Positions 1 to 6,678 of a stretch of 16,824 bases of DNA are shown here, piece by piece. The DNA lies in contig JBEKVE010000060.1 in NCBI GenBank assembly GCA_049514335.1, positions 1-16,824 of the forward strand, written 5' to 3'. The notes under the pieces are model-generated. The model ran no database searches, was not told where the DNA came from, and was given only the letters and a program-made list of their open reading frames with translations. The position numbers and the translations under genes were made by a program. The stretch's first letter is position 1, and each line of letters begins with the position of its first letter. The stretch is from JBEKVE01 sp049514335. Its GTDB lineage: Bacteria > Actinomycetota > Acidimicrobiia > Acidimicrobiales > UBA8190.

Positions 1-544
1 CTAACAACACAATCAATCCCAACACCAACATCAACAGATATCCCCTCAGCACGGTGTAGGTGACGACCGACTGCACCCATCCGGCCAGTCCCACCCCGAG
101 GAGTTTCGCCGCCGTGGCCACGCCCAGGAGCACGGCGATCCACAGGTAGGCGAGGGCGGGCGGTTCTCGAAGCACGTAGCGCACGGCCGACCCGATGATG
201 AAGGCGTCGGCGGCGATGACCATGACCACCGTGGTCATGTAGGTGAAGGTGACCGCCAGTGCGGTGCGGTCACCGACGGCGCGTCCCAGGTAGAGCCGGA
301 TCCCAGCCGCCGACGGGTACAAACCGTTGAGCTCGGAGAAGATCCCCGACACGAGCAGGACGAGCACCCCACCGATGAGGATGGCGGGCGCAGCCGCCGC
401 CCCCGACGCGTAGGTCAGGACGGACACCACTCCCAGATAGTCGATGGCGGCGAAGGCGAGCCCGGCCGACGTGGCCGTGGCCGTGGCCGTGCCGATGGAG
501 CGGCGCAGTGCGGTGGTCGTGGCCGCCGGACCGGCGCCCGTCAT
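1..544 (-). CDS. APC-family amino acid permease, N-terminal part (cut by window edge)
   Basis: This reading frame starts at ATG 544-542 and runs open off the left edge, giving about 181 residues. It is an integral membrane protein. After a short polar N-terminus come hydrophobic segments at roughly residues 26-45, 53-70, 98-118, 130-150 and 160 to the end. The sequence ELNGLYPSAAGIRLYL after the second segment is the loop typical of the amino acid-polyamine-organocation (APC) superfamily, in which members have 10-14 membrane helices, so most of the protein lies outside. The start overlaps the stop of the SCP2 gene by one base (TGATG) with no clear ribosome site, which suggests translational coupling. 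It probably imports the substrate handled by the upstream kinase and aminotransferase. The last 15 or so codons have abnormal base composition (see findings). The family call is fairly sure; the substrate is unknown. Confidence 0.8.
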   Translation of the reverse strand, partial: MTGAGPAATTTALRRSIGTATATATSAGLAFAAIDYLGVVSVLTYASGAAAAPAILIGGVLVLLVSGIFSELNGLYPSAAGIRLYLGRAVGDRTALAVTFTYMTTVVMVIAADAFIIGSAVRYVLREPPALAYLWIAVLLGVATAAKLLGVGLAGWVQSVVTYTVLRGYLLMLVLGLIVLL

Positions 545-903
545 CAGGAGTCGGGCCAGATCACAAAGCTGATGGCGTCCAGCCGCATGACGTCCTCCTG
601 CGAGCCCTTCACCGTGATCTCGCCCCGGAGGTACTTCTGGACGGGGTTCAGGTCACCCCAGAACATGTCGCAGAAGATCTCCGAGGTCGTGGTGACCACG
701 ATGTCGGGCGTCCCCACGTGGCCTTCGGCGCTCGACACGATCTCCCCCCGTACGACCTCCATGGTGAAGGTGGCGTCGGTGTCCGAGCACGCGAAATGAA
801 GCACCCGTGTCCAGTCCCGCTGCATCTTGCGCAGGCGCTCGTTGCCGTTGCAGCTCTCCGTGTAGTCGGCAAGCGCCTCGGCCAGCTCGTCCCAGCCCGC
901 CAC
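544..903 (-). CDS. Free-standing SCP2 sterol-carrier-like domain protein
   Basis: This is a 119-residue cytoplasmic protein with GTG start 903-901. The body from about residue 42 to 115 has the SCP2 pattern: alternating strands with DATFTMEV and GEIVSS, then TPDIVVTTTSEIFCDMFWGDLNP and YLRGEITVKGSQEDVMRL. The GD-x-NP step and the GEI-x-VKGS hairpin are characteristic. SCP2 domains form a hydrophobic tunnel that binds sterols, fatty acyls or other lipids, and many stand-alone bacterial copies have no assigned job. The start is chosen because GGGAG lies nine bases upstream and the preceding aminotransferase stops four bases upstream. It overlaps the permease start by one base. Its position between an aminotransferase and a permease is odd for a lipid carrier, so it may bind a hydrophobic amine or serve as an accessory module. 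Confidence 0.8.
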   Translation of the reverse strand: MAGWDELAEALADYTESCNGNERLRKMQRDWTRVLHFACSDTDATFTMEVVRGEIVSSAEGHVGTPDIVVTTTSEIFCDMFWGDLNPVQKYLRGEITVKGSQEDVMRLDAISFVIWPDS

Positions 904-907
904 GGGC

Positions 908-2260
908 TCAGGCTCCCGCCGGGGCGGAACGAGCCGGGCGCCGCCGCGGCCGGGCCGGGGCGCTGTGCTCGGGGCCGGCTCCGGACTCGAGGTCCACGAT
1001 GGCCCGGTCGAGCGCCTCGAGGAGGAAGTCCACCTCGGGCTCCCCCACCACCAAGGCGGGCATGAGGCGCATGACGGCGGGCTGGTTGCCGCTGTACACG
1101 GCGAGCACCCCGTGCCGGGCCAGATGGAACGACATGCGCGGTCCCATGGAGTCTTCGCTGTACTCGATGCCCGCCATGAGCCCGAGCCCGCGCACGTCGG
1201 CGACGACGTCGCCGTGCGAAGCGGCCACGTCGCGCAGTCCCGAAAGCAGGCGCTCCCCCATGGCGGCGGCGTGCGCAACGATCCCCTCCTCCTCCATGAC
1301 GGCGATCACCTCGAGGGCCACGGCGCATGCCAGGTCCGATCCGCCGAAGGTGGACAGGTGGATGAAGGGGTTCGGGATCAGGAACTCGCGCAGCTCCTCG
1401 GTGAACACCGTGGCCGAGATGGGAACGAGCGACCCGCCGAGAGACTTGGCCGTGGTCATGATGTCGGGCACGACGTCGAAGTGTTCGCTCGCCCACCACC
1501 GACCGGTCCGGCCCAGACCGGTCTGGATCTCGTCCAGGACGAGCAGCGCACCGCTTCTGTCGCAGGCGGCGCGCGCCGCAGCCAGGTACCCGGGCGGTGA
1601 GACCACGATGCCGCCCTCGCCCTGCACTGGCTCGAGCAGCACTGCAGCCGTGTCGGAGTCGACCACGGCGTCGAGGGCGGCGACATCGCCGAACGGCACC
1701 TGGACGAACTCGGGCATGAGCGGCTCGAAGGGGCGTCGGAAGGCGTCGCGTCCCGCCGCCGAAAGGGCGAAGCCGGTATGGCCGTGATATCCGTTGTGCG
1801 CCGACACGATGCGTGCGCGTCCCGTCGCACCCCGGGCGAGCTTGATGGCAAAGTCCACGGCCTCGCCGCCACCGGTCCCGAACATCGTGCAGGACAGGTC
1901 GCCCGGCGTGATGTCTGCCAGCTTCGCCGCCAGCGCCGCCTTCTCGCTCGAGCACAGGAGGAAGTTGCCGTGGTCGAGGTGGTCGAGGGCACGGTGGGCG
2001 GCAGCCACGACGCGGGGATGGCGCCGGCCGACGTTGAACGAGCCCGCCGACGTGAAGCAGTCGAGGAAGCGGCGCCCGTCCATGTCCCACACCCACGGCC
2101 CGGAGCGCTGCGCCTCGAGGATGTCGAGCCCGGCCGCCTGCAGGACCCGCACCTTCTGGGGGTTCACGAACGCGGCGAACTGCCCGAGGGCGTGCCTCTT
2201 GGCCTCGGTGTCAGCCTCGTGCGGGAGGGCGACCCCGTCGGTCTCCGCCTCGTTGCCCAT
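908..2260 (-). CDS. Class III PLP-dependent aminotransferase
   Basis: This 450-residue protein has the full-length fold type I class III layout. Visible landmarks are WDMDGRRFLDCFTS (57-71), the phosphate-binding GTGGGEA (128-134), SAHNGYHGHT (153-162), LDEIQTGLGRTG with the pyridine-N Asp243 (242-253), TTAKSLGG with the Schiff-base Lys272, and STFGGSDLACA (303-312). Family members (ornithine, putrescine, omega-amino acid aminotransferases and some phospho-lyases) move an amino group or eliminate phosphate using PLP. The last 25 residues are Arg/Pro/Ala-rich and lie outside the fold. The ATG start has GGGAGG 12 bases upstream and also a TATCGT box six bases upstream. It follows the kinase by 27 bases and precedes the SCP2 gene by four. 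The exact substrate cannot be read from sequence; an amine or omega-amino acid is likely given the adjoining permease. Confidence 0.9.
   Translation of the reverse strand: MGNEAETDGVALPHEADTEAKRHALGQFAAFVNPQKVRVLQAAGLDILEAQRSGPWVWDMDGRRFLDCFTSAGSFNVGRRHPRVVAAAHRALDHLDHGNFLLCSSEKAALAAKLADITPGDLSCTMFGTGGGEAVDFAIKLARGATGRARIVSAHNGYHGHTGFALSAAGRDAFRRPFEPLMPEFVQVPFGDVAALDAVVDSDTAAVLLEPVQGEGGIVVSPPGYLAAARAACDRSGALLVLDEIQTGLGRTGRWWASEHFDVVPDIMTTAKSLGGSLVPISATVFTEELREFLIPNPFIHLSTFGGSDLACAVALEVIAVMEEEGIVAHAAAMGERLLSGLRDVAASHGDVVADVRGLGLMAGIEYSEDSMGPRMSFHLARHGVLAVYSGNQPAVMRLMPALVVGEPEVDFLLEALDRAIVDLESGAGPEHSAPARPRRRPARSAPAGA
913..917 (-). promoter_or_regulatory. Ribosome-binding site of the SCP2 gene
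   Basis: Minus-strand GGGAG lies nine bases before GTG 903, within the last codons of the aminotransferase. It decides the SCP2 start, since the frame is otherwise open upstream. Confidence 0.55.
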
Positions 2261-2266
2261 CGGACG

Positions 2267-2278
2267 ACGATACCTCCC
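2267..2278 (-). promoter_or_regulatory. Overlapping ribosome site and -10-like box before the aminotransferase
   Basis: GGGAGG (2278-2273) lies 12 bases before ATG 2260, a little far for a ribosome site. The adjoining TATCGT (2272-2267) lies six bases before the ATG, the same arrangement as at four other starts in the window. Either co-transcription with the kinase or an internal leaderless promoter could be used. Confidence 0.35.
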
Positions 2279-2287
2279 GACGCGTTC

Positions 2288-3097
2288 TCAGCCACCACCC
2301 GCGAAGCGCGACAGATCGTCCCGGGCGTCATCCAGCCAGGCCATGTCTTCGAGGATCAGGGCGCCGCTCCCGTCGCGCCACATCTGCGCGAACCCGGCCT
2401 CGCCCGCCTCGCCCCAGGCCTTGTGGCTGTCATAGCCGTAGCGGGCGTTGCGCAGCGCGGTGGGGATGAGCGCCCGGCGCTGCTCGTGGTCGAGGCCGTA
2501 TGCGTCGCACAGCACCCGCAGCCGCGTCACGCGGTCGACGGGCTCGTCCCACCCGTCGCGCCCAGCGCGCTCGTCGCTGCACAGCGGGATCCAGTGCTTG
2601 GCCGCCGAACAGATGTCGTCGAGGGGCGTCCCGGGTTGGGCGAAATCCCAGTCGATCAGCGCGACCGGGCCCCCCGACCGGAACACCACGTTGGACGGCC
2701 ACAGGTCCCCGTGCCGGATGATGGGACCGCCTGGCGATCCGAGCCACACCCGCCACGATGCATCGGGGGGCGCCACGAACGCCGCCACGGCGTCGTGGTA
2801 GCGGCGAAGCAGCGTGGCCACCCCGACGAGCGCCTCCTCGCTGCGCATCCATGACGGCCACGGCTGGCACGGCGCGTCACCCTCGACCCACGTGAGCACC
2901 TCGCGGCCCAGACCGTCGAATCCGAGAACGCGTGGTGCACCGTCGAAGCCCGCTGCGTCGAGGTGGCGCAGCAGTGCATGGACCGCAGGCGTCCACGGCC
3001 CGGCGAAGCGGTGCACCGCGCCCCCGGACAGAACGGTCCCGCCCACCGAGGGCCACCCGTCGGAGAGCGGGCGCTCGTCGTCGGTCACCGTCGACAT
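2288..3097 (-). CDS. APH/choline-kinase-fold phosphotransferase
   Basis: This is a 269-residue cytoplasmic kinase-like protein of the aminoglycoside phosphotransferase superfamily. The catalytic loop is HGDLWPSN (His129, Asp131, Asn136) and the metal-binding motif is IDWDFA (Asp149). The N-lobe is short: GPWTPAVHALLRHL and APRVLGFD are present, but the usual ATP-binding Lys is not obvious and Arg30 lies where it might be. This pattern is familiar from a group of actinobacterial phosphotransferases of unknown substrate. ATG 3097 is chosen because the 56-residue extension upstream is Cys/Arg/Pro-rich and covers the divergent regulatory region; no good ribosome site is visible. It leads the run that continues with the aminotransferase, SCP2 protein and permease. 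The substrate may be a small alcohol or amine; antibiotic resistance is not implied. Confidence 0.78.
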   Translation of the reverse strand: MSTVTDDERPLSDGWPSVGGTVLSGGAVHRFAGPWTPAVHALLRHLDAAGFDGAPRVLGFDGLGREVLTWVEGDAPCQPWPSWMRSEEALVGVATLLRRYHDAVAAFVAPPDASWRVWLGSPGGPIIRHGDLWPSNVVFRSGGPVALIDWDFAQPGTPLDDICSAAKHWIPLCSDERAGRDGWDEPVDRVTRLRVLCDAYGLDHEQRRALIPTALRNARYGYDSHKAWGEAGEAGFAQMWRDGSGALILEDMAWLDDARDDLSRFAGGG

Positions 3098-3298
3098 CGA
3101 AGCACACAACCCGGCGTGACGAGGATCCGGTCCAACTCGCCCGAGGCAGGCACAGATGCATCGCTTCAGGTCCCGGACCTGGGAAACCACACGCGTGTGA
3201 TCGTGCGTGGGCGCGGGCCGGTGTGGGTATCTTTTCGTGCCGTCAGGCAGGCACGGGTTTGTCAACGACCGCCCCTGACAACTACCTTGCCAAGCACA
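3098..3298. promoter_or_regulatory. Divergent control region with several perfect dyads
   Basis: These 201 bases separate the kinase (leftward) from the peptidoglycan hydrolase (rightward). They hold GATGCATC at 3154-3161, CAGGTCC-C-GGACCTG at 3166-3180, the 12-base palindrome CACACGCGTGTG at 3188-3199, and TTGTCA-N11-TGACAA at 3259-3281. None matches a regulator site I can name with confidence. They are plausible operators or hairpins. Confidence 0.45.
3259..3288 (+). promoter_or_regulatory. Candidate promoter of the peptidoglycan hydrolase
   Basis: A -35-like TTGTCA at 3259-3264 and a -10-like TACCTT at 3283-3288 are 18 bases apart. They lie 10 bases before the proposed GTG start, which would leave a leader of only a few bases. 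The inverted repeat TTGTCA-N11-TGACAA covers the -35 box and most of the spacer, so a bound regulator would compete with polymerase. The call rests on pattern only. Confidence 0.35.
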
Positions 3299-4336
3299 GT
3301 GCCTCGCGCCCGGTTGACACCAAGGGCGAAGTCAACCCAGGGAGCCCACCGTCGACGGGTCGCCGTCGTAGCGCTCCTGTCGACTCTCGTCATGACGACC
3401 TCCGTGTGGGTGGTCTCCGCCGATCGACCCGCAGCGGCCGATCAGGTCGCCAGCCTCCGCACCCGGGCACGCGTCATATCGCAGCAGCTCGTGGCGGACC
3501 AGCTACAGGCCGACGCCTATGAGCAGCAGTACTCGGTGGCCTCGGCCAAGGTTGCATCCGACAACCGGCAGGTCGCGCTCCTCGACCAACAGATCGCCGT
3601 CGACCAGCAGCAGATGGCAGCCGAGACACGCACGGTTCGGCAACTGGTCGTCACCACGTACATGAACGGTGGATCCGACCTGTCGCACTCCGACACCGCG
3701 GTGTTCAGCGACAACGTGGAGCAGGCGCAGGTCGTCGACGAGTACGCAGGGATCGCCGCTGGCAACATCGAAACCGCGCTCGACCAGCTGGGTGCTGCGC
3801 AGCGCGTCCTGCAGGCGCAGCAGGTGGCCCTGCGAGAGCAGCAGGCGCAGGACGAGTCGACGCAGCAGCAGCAAGGGGCTGCGCTGTCACAGGCCAACGC
3901 CACCACCGCCCAGCTCCAGTCGTTGCAGAGCCAGGTGACCGGTCAGCTCGCAACGGCGGTGGCCGGTCAGGCCGCCAGCCAGAGGGCGGCGGCGCGGGCG
4001 GCGCTGTCCGCCGCCCGGCGACCGGGATCGTCCGGGGGAGGACCGGCACCGGCAGCGCTCTCGCTCGCCGATCCGACGCTGAACCCCTTCCTGCAGTGCG
4101 TGGTGCAAGCGGAGTCGGGTGGCAACTACCAGGCGGTGTCGCCCAACGGCGAGTACATGGGCGCCTTTCAGTTCAGCCAGTCGACCTGGAACCTGGCCGC
4201 CCAGGCGGCAGGCCTGCCGAGCCTCGTGGGCGTTGCGCCCAACCGGGCCACCAAAGCCGAGCAGGACACCGTCGCCGTGGCGCTGTACGCCCTCGACGGC
4301 CGCCAACCATGGCTCGGCGACCGCTGCTCCTCGTAG
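3299..4336 (+). CDS. Secreted peptidoglycan hydrolase: coiled coil plus Rpf/lysozyme-like domain
   Basis: From GTG 3299 the protein has 345 residues. Residues 18-20 are RRR, followed by a hydrophobic stretch (21-40) and a likely signal peptidase site near ADRPAAA (41-47). Residues 48-125 and 140-235 are Gln/Ala-rich heptad-like coiled coils, as in PcsB/CwlO-type wall proteins. A Ser/Gly/Pro linker leads to a domain at 262-345 with CVVQAESGGNY, YMGAFQFSQSTW and a final WLGDRC. This is the resuscitation-promoting-factor/transglycosylase-like lysozyme fold, with Glu272 as likely catalytic acid and Cys267/Cys343 possibly paired. Family members cleave the glycan strand of peptidoglycan. The GTG start is inferred from the signal peptide; TTG 3314 is an alternative, and no ribosome site is clear. 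It ends one base from the convergent lipoyl gene. Confidence 0.82.
   Translation: MPRARLTPRAKSTQGAHRRRVAVVALLSTLVMTTSVWVVSADRPAAADQVASLRTRARVISQQLVADQLQADAYEQQYSVASAKVASDNRQVALLDQQIAVDQQQMAAETRTVRQLVVTTYMNGGSDLSHSDTAVFSDNVEQAQVVDEYAGIAAGNIETALDQLGAAQRVLQAQQVALREQQAQDESTQQQQGAALSQANATTAQLQSLQSQVTGQLATAVAGQAASQRAAARAALSAARRPGSSGGGPAPAALSLADPTLNPFLQCVVQAESGGNYQAVSPNGEYMGAFQFSQSTWNLAAQAAGLPSLVGVAPNRATKAEQDTVAVALYALDGRQPWLGDRCSS
3312..3337 (+). repeat. Inverted repeat GGTTGAC-N12-GTCAACC
   Basis: A perfect seven-base inverted repeat lies at 3312-3318 and 3331-3337, at the very start of the peptidoglycan hydrolase reading frame. Its arms share the TTGAC/GTCAA core with the TTGTCA-N11-TGACAA dyad about 50 bases upstream. 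It could be a second operator half-set or an mRNA hairpin near the start codon. Confidence 0.4.
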
Positions 4337-4337
4337 C

Positions 4338-4568
4338 TCACCCCTCGGCGATCTCGGCCACCGGATCACCCACCTGGTACGTGGCGCCTTCCACCGCGAT
4401 GTGGCGAACGCGCCCCGAGCCAGGAGACGTCACCTCGTTCGTCACCTTGTCGGTCTCCATGTCGTAAAGGGGGTCCCCCTTGGCCACCACTGCGCCGTCG
4501 TCGACGATCCACCGTGCCAGGACGGCCTCGGTCATCTCCATGCCGATCTTGGGGAGACGCAGCAGCAC
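4338..4568 (-). CDS. Stand-alone lipoyl-domain protein
   Basis: This is a 76-residue protein from GTG 4568 that consists of one lipoyl/biotinyl domain and nothing else. The fold is complete: LPKIGMEMTEAVLARW, then GDPLYDMETDKVTNEV with the lipoyl-accepting Lys41 in the hairpin, then SPGSGRVRHIAVEGATYQVGDPVAEI. In 2-oxoacid and acetoin dehydrogenase complexes this domain normally forms the N-terminus of a 400-residue E2 acyltransferase; here the peripheral-subunit-binding and catalytic domains are absent and the gene ends cleanly one base from the convergent neighbour. It starts nine bases after the E1 stop. TTG 4580 overlapping the E1 stop (TTGA) is an alternative start that would add four residues. 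It probably carries the acyl intermediate from the fused E1 to a partner encoded elsewhere. Confidence 0.85.
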   Translation of the reverse strand: MLLRLPKIGMEMTEAVLARWIVDDGAVVAKGDPLYDMETDKVTNEVTSPGSGRVRHIAVEGATYQVGDPVAEIAEG

Positions 4569-4576
4569 GGGTCCGC

Positions 4577-6568
4577 TCAACCGGTGTAGGCCGTGACCCA
4601 CTCGACGGCTTCGAGCAGGCGTTCGGGGCCGGGGAGGGCGATGCGCTCCAGCCCTTTGGCGTAGGGCAGCGGGGCGCCGAGCGCCCCCACCCGCAGCACG
4701 GGGGCGAGGAGGCGCCCGAACAGCGCCTCGGAGATCCCCGCCGCCAGCTCGGCGCCGAAGCCACCCGTGACCACCGCTTCGTGCAAGACCACGGCCCGGC
4801 GCGTTCGCCGCACGGACTCGAGCACGGCGTCCTCGTCGAGAGGCACGAGCGAGCGCAGGTCGAGCACCTCGACCTCCACCCCCCGGGGCGCCAGCAGATC
4901 GGCGACGGCCAGCGCGTCGTGGACCTGGCGGCCGTAGGTGACCACGGTGACGTCCGAGCCCGGCCGCTTGATGTCGGCCACGCCCAGGGCGACGGGAGCG
5001 GGGTCGAGGACACCCTTGCGCGACAGCAACGCCACCTGTTCGATGAACACGCACGGATCGTCATCGGCGATGCACGACGCCAGCAGGGCGCGGGCGTCCG
5101 AGGGTGTGCTCGGCACCACCACCTTGAGCCCCGGGACGTGGGTGAGCCACGCCTCGAGCATCTGGGAGTGCTGGGCCCCGACCTGGAGCCCTCCCCCCAC
5201 GGCGGTACGCAGCACCATGGGCACCGCCGTGCGCCCTCCGGACATGTAGCGCAGCTTGGCCGCATGGTTGGCGAGCTGGTCGAGACACAGCCCCAGGAAG
5301 TCCATGAACATGACCTCCGCCACCGGGCGCAGTCCACCCAAGGCGCCACCCACCGCCGCGCCCACGATGGCCTGCTCGGAGATGGGGGTGTCGCGCACGC
5401 GGTCGACCCCGTGGGTGGCGGCGAGGCCCTTCGTGACACCGAAGACGCCGCCGTCGGCGATGTCCTCCCCGAGCAGCACCACGCGCCCATCGGCGCCCAT
5501 GGCCTCGTCGAGCGCCAGGGTGATGGCGGCCCGCACGCTCACCTCACCCTCGGTGCGGCGCGCCGGAGCCGGTGGGGCCGCAGGCGCAGACGACACCACG
5601 TCGAGCAGCACCTCCTCGGCGCCGGGCTCGGGGAGGGCGAGGACCTCGCCAAGCACGGCGGCGGCGTGGGCGGCGGCGCGCCCTTCGATGTCGGCCGCAT
5701 CCTGCTCGGTGAGGAGCCCCCGCCCCACGAGCGAGTGCCGGAACCGGGCCACGGGCTCCTGCTTCCAGGCCGCTTCGAGCTCGACAGGGTCCACATAGCC
5801 CATGCGGTCGCCGAAGACGTGGCCGAAGAGCCGGTAGGTGAGCGCCTCGACCAGGGTGGGGCCCTCCCCCGCCCGCGCCCGGACCACGGCGTCGGCCACG
5901 GCCCCGTACACGGCCACGGGGTCGTTGCCGTCCACCGTCACACCGGGCATGCCGTAGGCGGCGGCCCGGTCGGCCACGCGCGCCGTGCGCTGGTGATCGG
6001 AGAAGGCCGTGTGTTCGCCGTAGCCGTTGTTCTGGCACAGGAACACGACCGGCAGCGTCCACACCGCCGCCAGATTGGCGGCCTCGTGGAAGGCGCCGAT
6101 GTTGGTGGCACCGTCACCGAAGCTGACCACCGTCACCCGCGGGCCGGCGGTGGCGCCGTCGGTCGCCGGCAGGCGTGTCGCCGCCCAGGCCAGGCCGTCG
6201 GCGATGGGCAGGCCCGAGCCCACCACCCCGGTGGTGAGCATGAGCCCGGCCTCGGGCCACACCACGTGCATGGGGCCGCCCTTTCCCTTTCCCGTGCCCT
6301 CGGCCCGCCCGAGCATCTCGGCCAGCAGGGGACGTAGGGGAACCCCCTTGGCCACCTGGTCGTGCAGGCCGCGATACGTCGTCACCAGGTAGTCGTCGGG
6401 CGCCAGGGCGGCGGCGAAGCCGGCCGCCACGGCTTCTTGGCCCCGGGGCGAGTAGTACGACAGAGTCGCCTCTCCTGACGAGATGGCGCTTCGCAAGGCG
6501 TCGTCACAGGCGGCGATGAGCGCCATGGTCTCGAACATCTGCCGCAGGGTGTCGTCACCGGGGGTCAT
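4577..6568 (-). CDS. Fused E1 alpha-beta thiamine-diphosphate dehydrogenase (2-oxoacid or acetoin type)
   Basis: This 663-residue protein joins the two E1 subunits. The alpha half (1-325) has YYSPRGQEAVAAG, TYRGLHD, KGKGGPMH and the thiamine-diphosphate/Mg motif beginning GDGATN (151) and ending QNNGYG (179). An Ala/Pro linker (327-339) leads to the beta half (341-663) with LLGEDIADGGVFGVTKGL, DTPISEQAIVGAAVGGA, FMDFLGLCLDQLANHAAKLRYM-type residues, and HEAVVTGGFGAEL. The enzyme decarboxylates or cleaves its substrate and passes the acyl group to a lipoyl arm. The alpha-half loop FGHVFGD resembles acetoin-dehydrogenase E1 more than pyruvate E1, but the substrate is uncertain. ATG 6568 is chosen because TACGGT sits seven bases upstream and the longer frame only runs antisense through the ferritin-like gene. 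It is followed by the lipoyl-domain gene. Confidence 0.9.
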   Translation of the reverse strand: MTPGDDTLRQMFETMALIAACDDALRSAISSGEATLSYYSPRGQEAVAAGFAAALAPDDYLVTTYRGLHDQVAKGVPLRPLLAEMLGRAEGTGKGKGGPMHVVWPEAGLMLTTGVVGSGLPIADGLAWAATRLPATDGATAGPRVTVVSFGDGATNIGAFHEAANLAAVWTLPVVFLCQNNGYGEHTAFSDHQRTARVADRAAAYGMPGVTVDGNDPVAVYGAVADAVVRARAGEGPTLVEALTYRLFGHVFGDRMGYVDPVELEAAWKQEPVARFRHSLVGRGLLTEQDAADIEGRAAAHAAAVLGEVLALPEPGAEEVLLDVVSSAPAAPPAPARRTEGEVSVRAAITLALDEAMGADGRVVLLGEDIADGGVFGVTKGLAATHGVDRVRDTPISEQAIVGAAVGGALGGLRPVAEVMFMDFLGLCLDQLANHAAKLRYMSGGRTAVPMVLRTAVGGGLQVGAQHSQMLEAWLTHVPGLKVVVPSTPSDARALLASCIADDDPCVFIEQVALLSRKGVLDPAPVALGVADIKRPGSDVTVVTYGRQVHDALAVADLLAPRGVEVEVLDLRSLVPLDEDAVLESVRRTRRAVVLHEAVVTGGFGAELAAGISEALFGRLLAPVLRVGALGAPLPYAKGLERIALPGPERLLEAVEWVTAYTG

Positions 6569-6575
6569 CGGCACC

Positions 6576-6581
6576 ACCGTA
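6576..6581 (-). promoter_or_regulatory. -10 box for leaderless E1 transcript
   Basis: On the minus strand TACGGT lies seven bases before the E1 ATG, the spacing expected when transcription starts at the A of the start codon. No ribosome site is present, which agrees with a leaderless mRNA. No convincing -35 box is seen. Confidence 0.5.
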
Positions 6582-6619
6582 TGCCGCCCACCGCGTACCG
6601 CACCCGTCGGCGGGGGTGA

Positions 6620-6638
6620 CGGCCACGATCCGTGGCCG
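6620..6638. promoter_or_regulatory. Perfect 8-bp inverted repeat CGGCCACG-ATC-CGTGGCCG
   Basis: This dyad has eight perfect bases per arm around a three-base centre. It lies midway in the 124-base divergent region between the E1 gene and the ferritin-like gene, 52-70 bases upstream of the E1 start. It is a good candidate operator; the cognate regulator is not in the window. Confidence 0.5.
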
Positions 6639-6678
6639 ACCGATGACCTTCGGCCCTGTTCAAGGGGCGCAGCGCGTG

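Noticed and set aside
2288..3097. Aminoglycoside resistance gene
   Set aside because: Only the superfamily fold is supported. The N-lobe differs and the gene sits in a catabolic run with an aminotransferase and permease.
3098..3298. c-di-AMP (ydaO) riboswitch upstream of the Rpf-like gene
   Set aside because: Actinobacterial rpf genes often have one, but I could not find its conserved core segments or its overall pairing here.
4338..4568. Truncated E2 pseudogene
   Set aside because: The lipoyl domain is complete with its Lys, ends with a clean stop right after the domain, and no E2 remnants follow; the next gene is convergent and intact.
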